A stretch of 64,000 bases of DNA from positions 105,261,692 to 105,325,691 of the forward strand of contig NC_081184.1 of assembly GCF_029867415.1 (NCBI RefSeq), read 5' to 3'. A program made the translations under genes and the position numbers. Each line of letters begins with the position of its first letter. The first letter of the stretch is position 1. Under the pieces are notes generated by a model, which made no database searches, was not told the origin of the DNA, and saw nothing but the letters and a program-made list of their open reading frames with translations. The stretch is from Vicia villosa. Taxonomy: Eukaryota > Streptophyta > Magnoliopsida > Fabales > Fabaceae. Below, in pieces: positions 12,330 through 24,063 of this stretch.

Positions 12330-12926
12330 TGACACGAAGGTCAGAAAGGAGATAGACTCACGACGCGAGGGTCGGAAAAAAGATATACTCACGACTCGAG
12401 GGTCGGAAATGAGATAAACTCACGACACGAGGGTCGGAAAGGAGATAAACTCACGACGCGAGGGTCGGAAAGGAGATAAACTCACGACTCGAGGGTCGGA
12501 AAGGAGGTAAACTCACGACGCGAGGGTCGGAAAGGAGGTAAACTCACGACGCGAGGGTCGGAAAGGAGATAAACTCACGACTCGAGGGTCGGAAAGGAGA
12601 TAAACTCACGACTCGAGGGTCGGAAAGGAGATAAACTCACGACTCGAGGGTCGGAAAGGAGATAAACTCACGACTCGAGGGTCGGAAAGGAGATAAACTC
12701 ACGACTCGAGGGTCGGAAAGGAGGTAAACTCACGACGCGAGGGTCGGAAAGGAGATAAACTCACGACTCGAGGGTCGGAAAGGAGGTAAACTCACGACGC
12801 GAGGGTCGGAAAGGAGATAAACTCACGACGCGAGGGTCGGAAAGGAGATAAACTCACGACGCGAGGGTCGGAAAGCAAAGAACTCACAACACGAGGGTTG
12901 GAAACTCACGACTCGAGGGTCGGAAA
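12330..12926. repeat. 31-bp tandem array, about 20 copies
   Basis: Unit GAAAGGAGATAAACTCACGA plus CTCGAGGGTCG (31 bp) repeats almost perfectly. Main variants are GACTCGAGG against GACGCGAGG and GGAGAT against GGAGGT; edge copies at 12330-12430 and 12880-12926 are more diverged. It lies in the region between the lost pol and the 3' LTR, where Ogre elements are known to grow new satellites. Confidence 0.95.
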
Positions 12927-14065
12927 GCAAAGGAACTTCGATGACCACGTAACAGGACTCCAGTTAAGGGATACCGATAAGCAACGGTTGCAACCTCTGG
13001 AAGAGATTTGAAAATCGCACTGAAATGCAAAGATGCCAATAAATATTGGACTTTCAGCTTCAGACTATTGAGGATGACGACCCTGACGGTTATCAAGTTC
13101 ATAAGTTGTTTAGCTCACACCTGAACTTTAAACTGAACACCTTCTGATGAGAATAAAATGCCAATGCATAATGTCTTGCCCCAGCCTGTAAGGACTTTGA
13201 AGAAATTGGTCTCGTAAGGACCTTCTGATATCCGTTCATATCAAACTGACTTGCCCCAGTATCATGAACTTTGGAACCATGCCCTTGCCTGACTTGTGTT
13301 GTAGGTAGCTTCAGCTACGCTTGGGTGAATGCCCATGATTGCTTTGCATTTTGAGAGATTTTTCGAATCTTGACCTGATTGCCTCAGATTGAGTGAAAAC
13401 TTGCTCGACAAAGTAATCAAATGCTTTTATGCCCCTGAGGGGATCAGACTTTGAAATATTACTGCCTCTGCTCAACGGAGTTCGGAAGACAACTTGTCCT
13501 TCAGGAGGATAAAACTTTTTCATCTGAAGTTCATGATGGAAACTTTCTTGATGTTAAGCACTTGTTCATATGCAAAGAATGTTTATTATGAGAAATATAA
13601 TTCTAATGCAAAGAGTATGTTTGTCTTGAAGTTTAAAGAAACTTTTTGAAAGGATGTCGTAACATCGATTTTTTTTGAAAGAAAGATGGTGTGATACCAA
13701 CTCAAGCGCTTAGCAGATTTCCTAGGAGTCAGCTTACCGTATTCTCGTGTATAGTCTGCTTTCGAATTAACCCATGCTTCAATTAGGACTTTTAAGGGTT
13801 GTAACGTGGTCAGATTCACGGTTTGAGAAAAAAAAGATTTTTAGGCTCAAATCATTTGGTGCCCACCCCCTTCATGATGTTCTCCAGTCCTAAGTTCAGT
13901 TAACTTGACACGAGAATTCATCTTTCAAGAAGAACTTGAGATAGTTGAGGAGTCAAAAAAGGTATTTGGACACGGCAATCACTCACTTTCTTGATCCTCT
14001 AATTTAACATCACACGACTTCGTCCTTGCTCAACAATTTCATCAAATTATTCACTTCATTGTTAG
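12927..14065 (-). other. Ogre interior without coding features
   Basis: I see no domain in either strand. Two similar blocks with CTTGCCCCAG(C/T) occur near 13180 and 13250. Sequence is moderately AT-rich and reads like a non-coding part of the element. Confidence 0.4.
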
Positions 14066-14215
14066 TCTCCCTTCCTTTTTTTTCCTTTCTTATCATCCAT
14101 TCTCATCACCTTTTCCCTTTTCTTCTTTTTTTTCTATCTTTTTTTCTTTCTTTTTTTTTCCTCTTTTTTTTTTAACCTTTTCTTTTTCCTTTTTTTTCTC
14201 CTTTTTTTTTTTGAC
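14066..14215 (-). repeat. Long polypyrimidine (sense-strand polypurine) stretch
   Basis: About 150 bp is nearly all T and C on the plus strand, hence A/G on the sense strand of the element, with runs up to ten. It ends just before TGACAAGTCGTGTGATC. Confidence 0.8.
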
Positions 14216-14933
14216 AAGTCGTGTGATCCCGCACTACCTCTGATTTGTTTGAAGTGATTGTGACTGCCTGAATTCTTGGTAGATGAAGAATCACCATTGT
14301 GGTATCGTCATCTTTCGGCCTCCTGATGTAAGGGATAACCACTGCGGATTTGATGTTGGTCCCGACCTCCTAATGTGAGGGATAAATCATGATGTCTCAA
14401 CCTCCTGAGGTAAGGGATAACCATTATGGACTTGACTTTCCTCAATCTGTTGAAGGATAACCATTGTTGTATCCTTAGATGTGTGCTCCTGATGAATTTT
14501 GAATGCTCGATCAGGTTAACTGAACACTACCCGCCCCTGGGTTAAATGTGAGGGTTTTTTTTATAGAAAAGAAACTCCTACTTCGAAGGCTCAGAGGGGT
14601 TAACGAGGATTTCACTCCCTTATATCTCCAGTGTTTGGGGATTTGAAACAATGCCTGTACATCATCAACATGGTTCTACTCAAAAGCATGCCATTTGAGA
14701 TTATCGGTATTATGTTCATCATCCTCCCTTCGGAGTTATCATGCTTTATTAACAAGAGTTGAGTATCAGAAAAAGCATATAAAAACATATAAGAGCAAAA
14801 GCGAATGGATTTTTCAAGACAAACATATCCAATGCATTATTATTACAGTTCAAAAACAAACAAGTTTTACATGCGATAGTATTGAACAAAGCAAGAAAGC
14901 TTAAACATGAACATGCATGATGATTCAGCAGTT
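14216..14933 (-). other. Ogre interior with a short repeated block
   Basis: Three or four imperfect copies of CCTCCTGATGTAAGGGATAACCA-like text (shortened here) lie at 14320-14460, about 45-60 bp apart. No gene recognised. Confidence 0.4.
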
Positions 14934-15110
14934 GCCAATGTTGAGGAGATCCTCTTCGTATGGACTTATTGCTTTAGAAGATCCGTTGCGTCAGAGGAGA
15001 ACTTCGATTCTGGCCCTCAAGTGCGAATGTGATAGCCTTTGCATCAATCAGGTCTTGAACCTTGTCTCTGAATGACTAACAGCCTTCAATCAGATAACCA
15101 AGTGCCGCCT
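14934..15110 (-). pseudogene. Ogre gag C-terminal vestige
   Basis: The minus strand encodes DKVQDLIDAKAITFALEG at about 15010-15080, preceded by a stop and followed by weak NxSPLTQ-like text. The word KVQDLIDAK.ITF..EG is the end of Tat/Ogre gag as I know it. Frame breaks surround it, so it is not a working gene. It supports the lineage call and the minus orientation, and shows that the internal deletion removed everything downstream of gag. Confidence 0.6.
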
Positions 15111-15199
15111 AGTGGAAAACAAACCAAGCACTACGTCAGAACACTTTACATCACTTCCTGGAAGAAGATTTCGGCAAGGTCATACAGAAGTTGCAAGTG

Positions 15200-16125
15200 T
15201 CCAGCTTTAGGGATTTGAGTTGTGCCAGTGGTGCACAAACTCAAGATACAAGGCGTCTTACTTATCCCTCGGTCGGGAGCCCAAAAAAATGGTGACTAGA
15301 GTTTGTGAATGCTTTAGGGATTTGAGCTGCCAACGATGCGAACTCAAGAACACGGAGTCTTGCTTATCCCTCGGTCGGGAGCCCTAAATATGGCTGCTGA
15401 AACAGAAAACACCATCATGAATGGAGGAAACTTGTATTGCTATCGGTGAACAACAATAACCTCTGACGCTTTGCTATCAAAGTCGTTGCTTGGAACATAC
15501 AACAATTGTTGAGAAGGAAGCCTCTGGCAGTACCAATTGCAAGTGATTCTCATGAGTTATTTCCTCGAGGAAGAACAAACATTCTACTTGCAGCAGATGA
15601 AATGCGACTGACCAGTAGAAACCATTATGAATAAACTCAAACATATCTGTATCGAGCAAGTTATGGAATTTTTGTACCTCAACACCTTGTAAGACTTGAC
15701 ATTATGACCAGGTGCCCTGAGAATGGAAAACACCGAGTATTGCCATCGAAATCAGGGAGCTATCTGTGGTGAGAAAGATCCAAAGCAACGAACCTTAACC
15801 GATTGAAATTCCATCACACAAGGAAGCAACTGAACACCAGGCATTAGGATTACATCAGCCTGCTTCTTATACTCTTTCCGTCTCTGTTGACAAGCAATGG
15901 TTACTGAAAAGGAAACTCCAGGAGGAGGAGGTGACTCGGAATATGAAGCAGATCCTTGAGAATGAGAGGTGTGCCCTTGCAGATCACTTTTGATTACTGC
16001 TGGCAGAAGATTCTGGCGAAGTCACATGGAATTTTGTAAGTGCTTTAGGGATTCGAGCAATGCAAATGGTGCAATGCTCAAGATAGACAATGTCTTGCTT
16101 ATCCCTCGTGCGGGAGCCCCAAGCA
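15200..16125. repeat. Three spaced copies of a 75-bp hairpin-like module
   Basis: Copies at about 15206-15282, 15311-15384 and 16043-16120 begin GCTTTAGGGATT(T/C)GAG and end CTTATCCCTCG(G/T)(T/G)CGGGAGCCC. In the first copy GAGTTGTGC pairs with GCACAAACTC, with GGGAT and ATCCC placed to extend the stem. Between copies lie non-repeated stretches. Confidence 0.6.
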
Positions 16126-16838
16126 ATTTCAAAGACTTGTAGATCCTAACATCATAACCAGGTGCCCTAGAATAGAACTCACACCTAGTGTCATTGTCAT
16201 CAAGCATAGAATCTGTAGATATCCACACAATACGGAGCTTAACCAGTTGCAAATAAAGCAAGCATGGAAGCAAATGAGCATAAGACATGTCTTCTAAAAG
16301 AACCTCAACTGAGATGTCCCCTTGATCACCTCACAAAGTTGTTCCATGACTGATCTTTGAGCACACAATAAGAACAAATCAAATCTCTGAGTCTGGTGAG
16401 AGTACCAAGTCTGAATAAGAGACCCTTGATCTTGAACACCTGTTATGCATGAGATGTATGAAATGCATGATATGAATGCAATGCCATGTTCATTCGATTT
16501 CCAAGGAATCCTCGTGTTTTGATTTTTTTAGCAAGTAAAAGATGGAAAAGCTTGATATGAGACTTAAAGATACGACTCCTTGGAAATGGAAGGAACATGT
16601 ATGTTAGTATGCTAGTTATTTTTTTTGTACATCATTTTTTGGAAAGTAAACATGCAATGATGCAAGGTGGTGGGATTTTGGATGTCTCCCACCGGACATG
16701 TCTGGATATCCTCAAAGTTATACGATCCAGGTTCAAAAGTTCGGCACCAATTCAGAACTCCCCGTAGATCACGGGCCATAATCAATAGAAACAGAACCAT
16801 AGTCATCATAACAGGAACAAAACCACTCGAACAAGAAC
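16126..16838 (-). other. Ogre 5' leader-like interior
   Basis: No domain or motif recognised. It contains short ATGAGATGTATGAAATGCATG-like words near 16448 and a weak A/T-rich part around 16620. Confidence 0.35.
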
Positions 16839-16920
16839 CATAGTAACCCTCGAACAAGAACAGCGGTAACCCACGAACAAGAACAGCGGTAACCCACGAA
16901 CAAGAACAGCGGTCACCAAC
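16839..16920. repeat. 23-bp tandem repeat, three to four copies
   Basis: Unit GGTAACCCACGAACAAGAAC plus AGC is repeated with few changes, near the PBS side of the element. Confidence 0.85.
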
Positions 16921-17371
16921 AATGTACCTGTTATATAATCATTGATTCCCGCCCCACTCACGGGTAAAATCTAGGCCAAGGTAAGGTCATGAAACGCAGT
17001 ATACGGTCCGCCCGAAGGTAAGCATCATCACAGCGCGTAAGCGGGTGACGATAATACCTCCGTTTGAAACCACTACTCTGCTCGTGGTCACATAATCCAT
17101 CCCGAGACGTACACCTCGAGACAAACCATGCTCCCACTCTATCCTAGGGTTCCTATGGTTCACACATAGCCTGGGTATTGGGCCTTTTACCTCTTGAAAC
17201 ACCCACCCAACAGACAGAGATCCAGACAGTCCAGAATATGATGCAGAAAAGTAAAAGCGCACATAGAATGCAATGCAAACAGATAAATATGCAAAGCAGT
17301 AAAAACACCCAATGATAAACACACAAGCGCTAGGATCGACTCGCTGAGTCCGGACCAGCAACAGGTCGAGA

Positions 17372-17391
17372 CGTCCCCAGCAGAGTCGCCA
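17372..17391 (-). other. Primer binding site, tRNA-Arg type
   Basis: Minus strand reads TGGCGACTCTGCTGGGGACG two bases inside the 5' LTR end. The TGGCG start complements a CGCCA tRNA 3' end; Ogre elements are known to use tRNA-Arg. The tRNA species itself was not verified. Confidence 0.8.
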
Positions 17392-17393
17392 GC

Positions 17394-20300
17394 TGTCGCT
17401 ACCGCGAAAATTAACAGAGTCGCCACTAACATATTTATCCTGAAAAGGAAGGGAATGCCAGCAAACCACAAAACAAAACAACGGTCTCACGACCAGAGAA
17501 AAAGGGTAAGGGAGTCGGTTACGCGAGGGGAAGGTGCTAGCACCCCTCGCGCCCATCGTACTCGATGGTATCCACGCCTGTGTCTAAAACTATGGGTGTG
17601 TAATAAATCTACGCTAATCTGGACTAAAATGAATGCAAAATGTAGGGAAAAGAAAGGATTATGCTCGCACGGGCCCTACCCCGCTGCCTACGTATCTGTT
17701 TTGCAGAATCAGAGCTACCGTAGCTCGGCTAACTAATTTCTGTTTGTTTTGTGTTTTTTAGGTGAACGAGTTACATTCACACTCCGCTGCTCGACCTTTG
17801 GAGACTTATGCTTGGGAATGGAGCGGAAATAACAAGCTCTTAAGAAAAGAAAATCAAAGAGTGTGGTTTGTGTTTTAAAGAATGCATGAGGAAGACCTAA
17901 GCTAAGGGGGAAAGCTTGCTACCTAATGTTATCATACAAAGGGTGCAAATCTAACTAAACTAACAACCTACGAGAAAATGGGGAAGCATACAATAATATC
18001 ACACAAACGAGCATCCACTCGTAAAGCAAACAAACCAACGGTACTGACCGTATGGTAGAAAAGCGGTCCCGCCATAGCCAAGGGGAGCAGCTCAACCCAA
18101 GTCAACCAAGCATTAGACCTCGCGAAAATGATCGGGCCATAGACAAGAAGGCGGACCCTTCTCAGCAACCAAGCCGTCACGGATCGTAAAGGAAAACGGT
18201 GCGTGCGTACACCGAGCATCAACGTCGAGTGACATGAGCTATAGGAAAGGCGGGGGTCCGGCTACATGAACCCTTTTCCTGACATACTCGATAACAAGAT
18301 CTTTTGCACGTTCGGAAGCGAGCAACGCGAGGCGTGCACATACCAAACAGACTCGATGAGACTAGGCGGGGGTTGATTACGAACCCTTGACCGCATGCCT
18401 TCCATGAGGACTTAACGGAGTGCCATATAGGACTTATTACACCGTGACTCCCTGCCGCAAAGCACAAATATAAACACACCAACAAAAACAGAGCCTCTTT
18501 CGAGGACTTGGCCAGATGCATGTCTAAGTCCTACTTCTCATGTTATTGGATGATGCGGGAAAGCGATAAAGTGCGAGAGAAATAAAATGAAACGAAATCA
18601 ATACCAAACGGATGATGATCCGTAAACTAAAGCGAAGAGAGCGAGTAAACTAGGATCCCGCGAGCGAGCTAGCAAAAGCAACAGCAAACATGTCAGCACT
18701 CCGATTAGAATCCGCATAAGCAATCAAGAGTCGGCGCGATGAAAGTAAATCACGCGCCAACGTGTGCATCGGGTACAACGAATACCATACACCTGCAAGG
18801 GAAACAGAAATCCGGACAAGCAAGTATAATGATAAAGGATGCGTGTAGAAACGCGAATCAGAGAAAGGATAAATGTCGTGTCCCACAAATAAAGCGGAAC
18901 ACGAGAGCGGGCATCGACCAGAGCCTCCATGTTGCCTTGAATACTAGCACACACGTTAGAGATAACAAGACACCGCAATCGGAATTGCGTTATTGAATTA
19001 TAAGCTGAATCGGAAATGGATAACAGAATAGAAAGTGAAAACATAACAAAAGCGAATAAGAAGAAACATGAGATAGTATTCAAAAGCAAATCAAATATGT
19101 ACACTAAAACTACGGAAGCCAACACAAGTATTTACATGCACAACGGTACACCGAAACGGCAAAACCGGGTAAAAACAGTGAAAACTAAACTCGTCAGAAT
19201 TAATCTAAAATTTTATTGCAAGGTTAAAACGTGCTAAAGAAGTCAAATATGCAATCAGAATTTACAAAATCGGCCCGGAAGCACGACTTTCGGAACAGGG
19301 GCAGTAGCGAAAACGGTAAAAAAAGTTGGCCGAAACTGAAAATAAACTGTACAAACAGCTCCGAAAATATTATTACGTATGAAAAACATTAATCACATGC
19401 TCAAAAACTCTTCCTAAATCAAAAGTTATGACCAATTTGGTAAAGCCGACATACCGCGCGCGTAAGCTCAAAACAAGTAGAAATGCACCAAACAAGTGAA
19501 ACAGAAAATTTTCAGCACCTCTAACATATCTATTAGCACTTAATCAAACCATATAAACACTTGAAATCAACCAACAACCAAACATATCAATTTTCATGTC
19601 AAAAGTGCAACAAAAGGACCAATTTTCATGAGTTAAAAGGATGGAAACATAGTGCAATGGAGCCATGGAAAATTCTGCATAATAGTGATAATAAAACAGT
19701 CCCCAAAACACCTTGAAATCACATTTAAACATCACACAAAAAACTAGAACTCAAACACACTTTGTTTATATATATTTCTCAAACATTTTTGTGAAGTAAA
19801 ACTCAAGTACTAGCATGCTTTAATCACCACATTTATTCATCATTACCAAACAACCAAAACTTCCAACAATTAGTACCAAACATGTCAAGCATTATTCATC
19901 AACCAGCCAATCTAATACTCGATAATCCGCACGAACATGAATCAGACAAACTTCCAGCACTTCATTCCTTTAAAACACACTATTTTCCAACCAATTTTCA
20001 TGCTAAAACTTCATCAATTACCAACCAAAATTTTCAACACTTAAGCACTTTTGAACAAGCTATTTCTCACTCAAATATCATGATATCAACAACATTTTAG
20101 CATCATAAAAAACTCTGCATCATTTAACCATGGAATAAGCTAAAGTCAACAAATCATCAACAAATCATCACTAAGATTTTCAGCACTTATATGTTGGTAC
20201 TACCATGGCTCCTATGCATCTTTAAGTGTAAAAAAAAAACAACATCAAAACACATATAAACTTCCAGCATTTCTCACTTCAAACTACCAACAAAGATAAA

Positions 20301-21980
20301 GACAAATCTAACAGGAACTCGCCTATCAACCAATACCAAGCCTATCCATCATTCACACCTAGAACCTTTCGACAAAAAAAAAATCAGATTCACATCATTA
20401 ATCAAGAGCTAGCACCAAACAATTATCTCAAACAATTTAGCAAACATCTAATATGCAAGCCTTAATATCAACAAAGTTCTTCACCAAATATCAAAACTAA
20501 TTCAACAATCATCCGACAAATCACATAAACATAACATGATCAATTTTCCAGCATCTATTCAACTCTAGTTTTCAACTTATATCAACATAAACATCATCAA
20601 AACTCTAAAAGTTATTCAACTCACAACTCTGTAATTAAACTCAAGGTTCAAGAACGAGACGTTACCGGATTACCAAGCAAACGAAGTGCGAAGATAGAAG
20701 AGAACGCGCCGCTGAAATCACGACGAGGAGAGGAGGAGATCGGTGCTTGAATCGCTCCGATCGAAGAGAAAATTCCGACGAGTCACGCGCGGACGAAGGG
20801 CGGTTTGGCTGTGATGTGGCGGCGTGGAGCGGAGGCTGATTGGAAGTGATTTGCACGAGTAATTGAAGGAAGAGAATTGATTGCTTTTGGTTGATTTTGT
20901 GATTTGGTGTTTACGTGTTCTTGAATTTGTTCATAGTGTTCTTGATGAAATTCAAAGGAAATTAGTGTTTGATTGTAGAGAATTGAGAGAGAATAGAGGG
21001 AAAGTGTTTTTGATATTTTTGGGTGAATTGAAGTTATGAAAGAAAAGGAGGGAAAATTGTTTATATAGTTTAAATGGTGAAATGTCAAAAATGCCCCCGA
21101 CGTATCCCTTTTTTTGCTCGTTTTCAGGGAAACGTGAATCAGTGCGAAATTCAGAAATAAAACGAACATCACTGTGAAGATGACCAAATTTGTGACTCGT
21201 AGCCGCGAGAATCGTCTCAAACCGACAAACGGTGAGTAAATTATACGCGTTTGAATGACGAGAAAAATCGGTTCATCTGGTGCGACTGTGCAGAATTTTG
21301 CGAGTACCGTTCAAAGAACGTGATAAAACTCAAACTTCGGCTCGAAGTCTGACTTAGCACGTGTGACGAAGAATCGAAGATAACGAAATTTCCGAGAAAA
21401 TGCCGCCGGAATGGACTCCATACGATAAAAATCGAAGAAGTTATGAATTTTCAAACTCGTTGCGACGTACTCGAAAACACACTTTTTACCGAAAGATTGC
21501 GACGTTCCTTAAAATGCTGGGCACTTTTGGTGCATAATCGGCCGATGGTCCGAACATATGAAATCTTGGTAATGATGGCACGGATCCTCAGTTAAATTTT
21601 CAAGCGAATCTGACTGGCGGATTAGGAGATATGAATTTTTTACTGTCCAAAAACCTGAGGTTCAGCACCATTTTTCACTGTGAAACCTCTATTAATTTGC
21701 AAATTAGACAACCTTCCTCAAAGAATTGGCTTCCGAGCCAAACATGAAAGTTGTAGATATCGTCGAAACAGTCGAGGACACGCGGGAACTTATCTCATAT
21801 CACCTTCCAAATAGGACTTTTGAATTTTCTCGTATTTACACTATTTAAACCATCTTTTACACCTTATCTTCTTAAACCCATGAAAACTCTTTATTATTTT
21901 TCTTCAATTTTTGAATGACGAAATAAACGTCATTATTAACTTACAGCTCAAATAAAGAGGGCAAATTTTGGGGTGCAACA
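17394..21980 (-). mobile_element. Ogre-like element, 5' LTR (minus orientation)
   Basis: Second 4587-bp LTR, TG...CA, next to the PBS; nearly identical to 5097-9683. It should carry the active promoter: TATA on the minus strand at 21058-21067, then a CT-rich leader and a CpG-rich gene-like segment (about 20690-20830), with splice-donor-like GGTAAT/GGTAAC words near 20665-20675. No protein is assigned. Confidence 0.95.
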
Positions 21981-21985
21981 GATAT
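21981..21985. repeat. Target site duplication GATAT (right) of Ogre
   Basis: Directly follows GGGGTGCAACA; pairs with 5092-5096. Confidence 0.95.
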
Positions 21986-22734
21986 CTTACAATATAAAGG
22001 AATGCATGATAAATAAAATAGGAGATATAGATCGTACATAATTTCACCACTTCATACCACAATTACTACAACTTATATCATAACACAACCATCAATAAAG
22101 CATTACAACAATTGCAAATTCGCAACGATAACATCATCATATTATGCCAACTTTTCATCATCACAACCACTCAAAAATACGACTTAATATGCGACTCAAT
22201 TATATGCAACTTTTGTCACAACAAGGTTATCAATCAATCATAACAACATTTTCATATTCACAACTATGTCATCAACACATAATAGCATTCACTTCACAAT
22301 CACAACAATTCAAAATGCAACTCAATATGCGACTCAAATACAATGCATATGCATGTGGTACCATTTGGAGTAAAACTCCCGTCTCAAACATTTTCCACTT
22401 GGGCCATCGTCACTTTTCCATTTTCAGGCCATCGCCGTGGTTGCCATTTTCAGGCCGTCTCAAACATTTGCCATTTTCAGGCCGTCTCAAATTATGCAAT
22501 GGATGTGACTCAATGATGTAACATCCACAAAACACAACATTCACAACACGTCACAACATCAGCTAAACATCATCAACTCAATGCCAAGATTAAATGGCAG
22601 CAACAAATCCATTACTATTATTATAGTAATTCATCACTTCTCGGTAAGGTCATTACGTCATATCAACATACAACATTTATTCAACTTCATTCTTATCAAC
22701 ATAATACAACTTATCAACATTGGCCATAGGGTCT

Positions 22735-22915
22735 ACGACAACAACAACAAATTCATCATATTAACAACAACAATAACAATTCATCATATTAACAACAAAA
22801 ACAACAAATTCATCACATTAACAACAACAACAAATTCATCATATTAACAACAACAACAAATTCATCATATTAACAACAACAACAACAACAAATTCATCAC
22901 ATTAACAACAAACAT
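22735..22915. repeat. AAC-rich short tandem repeat in solo LTR
   Basis: Units of CAACAACAACAAATTCATCA and TATTAA (about 27-33 bp) repeat five or six times with variable numbers of CAA. The ORF across it is a repeat artefact. Confidence 0.8.
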
Positions 22916-23204
22916 CGCATTACACAAATCAAATAATGACATAACACAGTTAATTCCACTTCTTAATAAAAGTATATTTATTATTAATTCATTACAAGCC
23001 ATCATTATCAGTTCATACAAATCGAATACGTATCAAACACATACCAAAGTATAAGTCATATTAAATAATATTCCAATGGTTCTCAATCCATTCTTATAAG
23101 ATAGAAATTTATTTTAGCTTTCCAACGATCCAAACGGCGCGTCAAACGAACACTCGAGTCAAAAGATACGAATTTTCAAAGTTTTTCTAAAAACTGTCAC
23201 TTTC

Positions 23205-23320
23205 AGTGGTAACCGGTTACCCAGTTACGGTAACGGGTTACCTAGTGAAACAGTAGACAGTAATTCCAAAATAACATGTGGTAACAGATTACCATGACCG
23301 GGTAACCGGTTACCCAGTGT
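23205..23320. repeat. GTAACCGGTTAC palindrome cluster in solo LTR
   Basis: Self-complementary words GGTAACCGGTTACC and near copies occur four times in about 115 bp, next to a segment (23125-23180) matching the CGTTTG..CG.C conserved block of the related gypsy LTR. Confidence 0.75.
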
Positions 23321-23456
23321 TGCAGAGCCAAAAAAACTGCAACTTTGCTGTTACGATTTTTACCCCTTAAAACCCCAAAAACCCAACTTCCACATACTAG
23401 AAAATCAGTATGGGTCCTAATTTTTCAAGTCTAACATCAGTATCATGTTACTATTC

Positions 23457-23482
23457 AAACACACACACACACACACACACAC
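23457..23482. repeat. (AC)n microsatellite
   Basis: About 12 CA units in the solo LTR. Confidence 0.9.
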
Positions 23483-24063
23483 CAATTGCATCAATTGCAC
23501 AACAAATCATACATCAATTTCAACATTCATCAACATCATAAAATTGCAACTTCTACACAAACATGGATATAAAATTATGAAAATCTAATCTCTACCATAC
23601 CCATCATCATGCCAACCCTTAGAGAGTAAGAACCCCACCCTTATTTGGTAATTCTTAGCAAAAGCTTCATCTTCTCTAATGGAGTTCTCCCCCTTCATGC
23701 CCTAGCTTTCTCCTCTCCTCTCCAAAACTCTTCTCTTGTTTCTTCCTTTCTTTCACAAATGCCACTTTTTAATTCTTTTTCTCAATTTCTTCATTCTACT
23801 TAAACATATAATTCCATTCTCTTTTTGGGCTTAGTATACATACTCTCCTTTTACTACTACCAACCACTTAATAAGCCCATATAGAATAATCTAATAATTA
23901 TATTAATATTATTACCAATATTAATCAACTAATCAACCAACATCAACATAATAACTTATATCCACATATTCCAACATTTCACAACTTTGACAATTAATCC
24001 GAAATGATTTAATTAAATAATTTAATTAAATAATTAATTAAATTATCGGGGCGTTACAGGTAC

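Larger units (their letters stand above)
9684..17393 (-). mobile_element. Interior of a non-autonomous Ogre derivative
   Basis: The 7.71-kb interior between PBS (17372-17391) and PPT (9684-9693) holds no reverse transcriptase, RNase H, integrase or protease motif in any frame that I can find. A short gag vestige (about 14940-15110) is the only coding trace. The rest is 5'-leader-like sequence (15110-17390) and repeat-rich 3'-region-like sequence (9690-13100), with a polypyrimidine stretch at 14066-14215. Known autonomous Ogre elements are far longer, so this looks like an internally deleted copy that must use proteins from a relative. Near-identical LTRs show that such a deleted form did move recently. 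Confidence 0.85.
4618..24058 (-). mobile_element. Solo gypsy-type LTR split by an Ogre insertion
   Basis: The outer ends are TATAACACCCC at 4618 and GGGGCGTTACA at 24058, with a perfect 5-bp duplication GGTAC at 4613-4617 and 24059-24063. Read on the minus strand it starts TGTAACGCCCCGATAATTT, close to the start of the gypsy LTR at 36719, and the other terminus has TG changed to TA. Left arm 4618-5096 and right arm 21986-24058 sum to about 2.55 kb after removing the Ogre and one TSD. No gag or pol of this element is present, so it is a solo LTR. A partial second copy lies at 32349-33111 and shows the uninterrupted sequence. Confidence 0.8.

Noticed and set aside
12330..12926. Possible CRISPR array at the 31-bp repeats
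   Set aside because: There are no unique spacers between repeats, units are head to tail, and the context is a plant retrotransposon.
16987..17556. 189-codon minus-strand ORF across PBS and LTR end
   Set aside because: It spans the PBS and LTR edge, which are non-coding in LTR elements; hydrophobic text without a family match.
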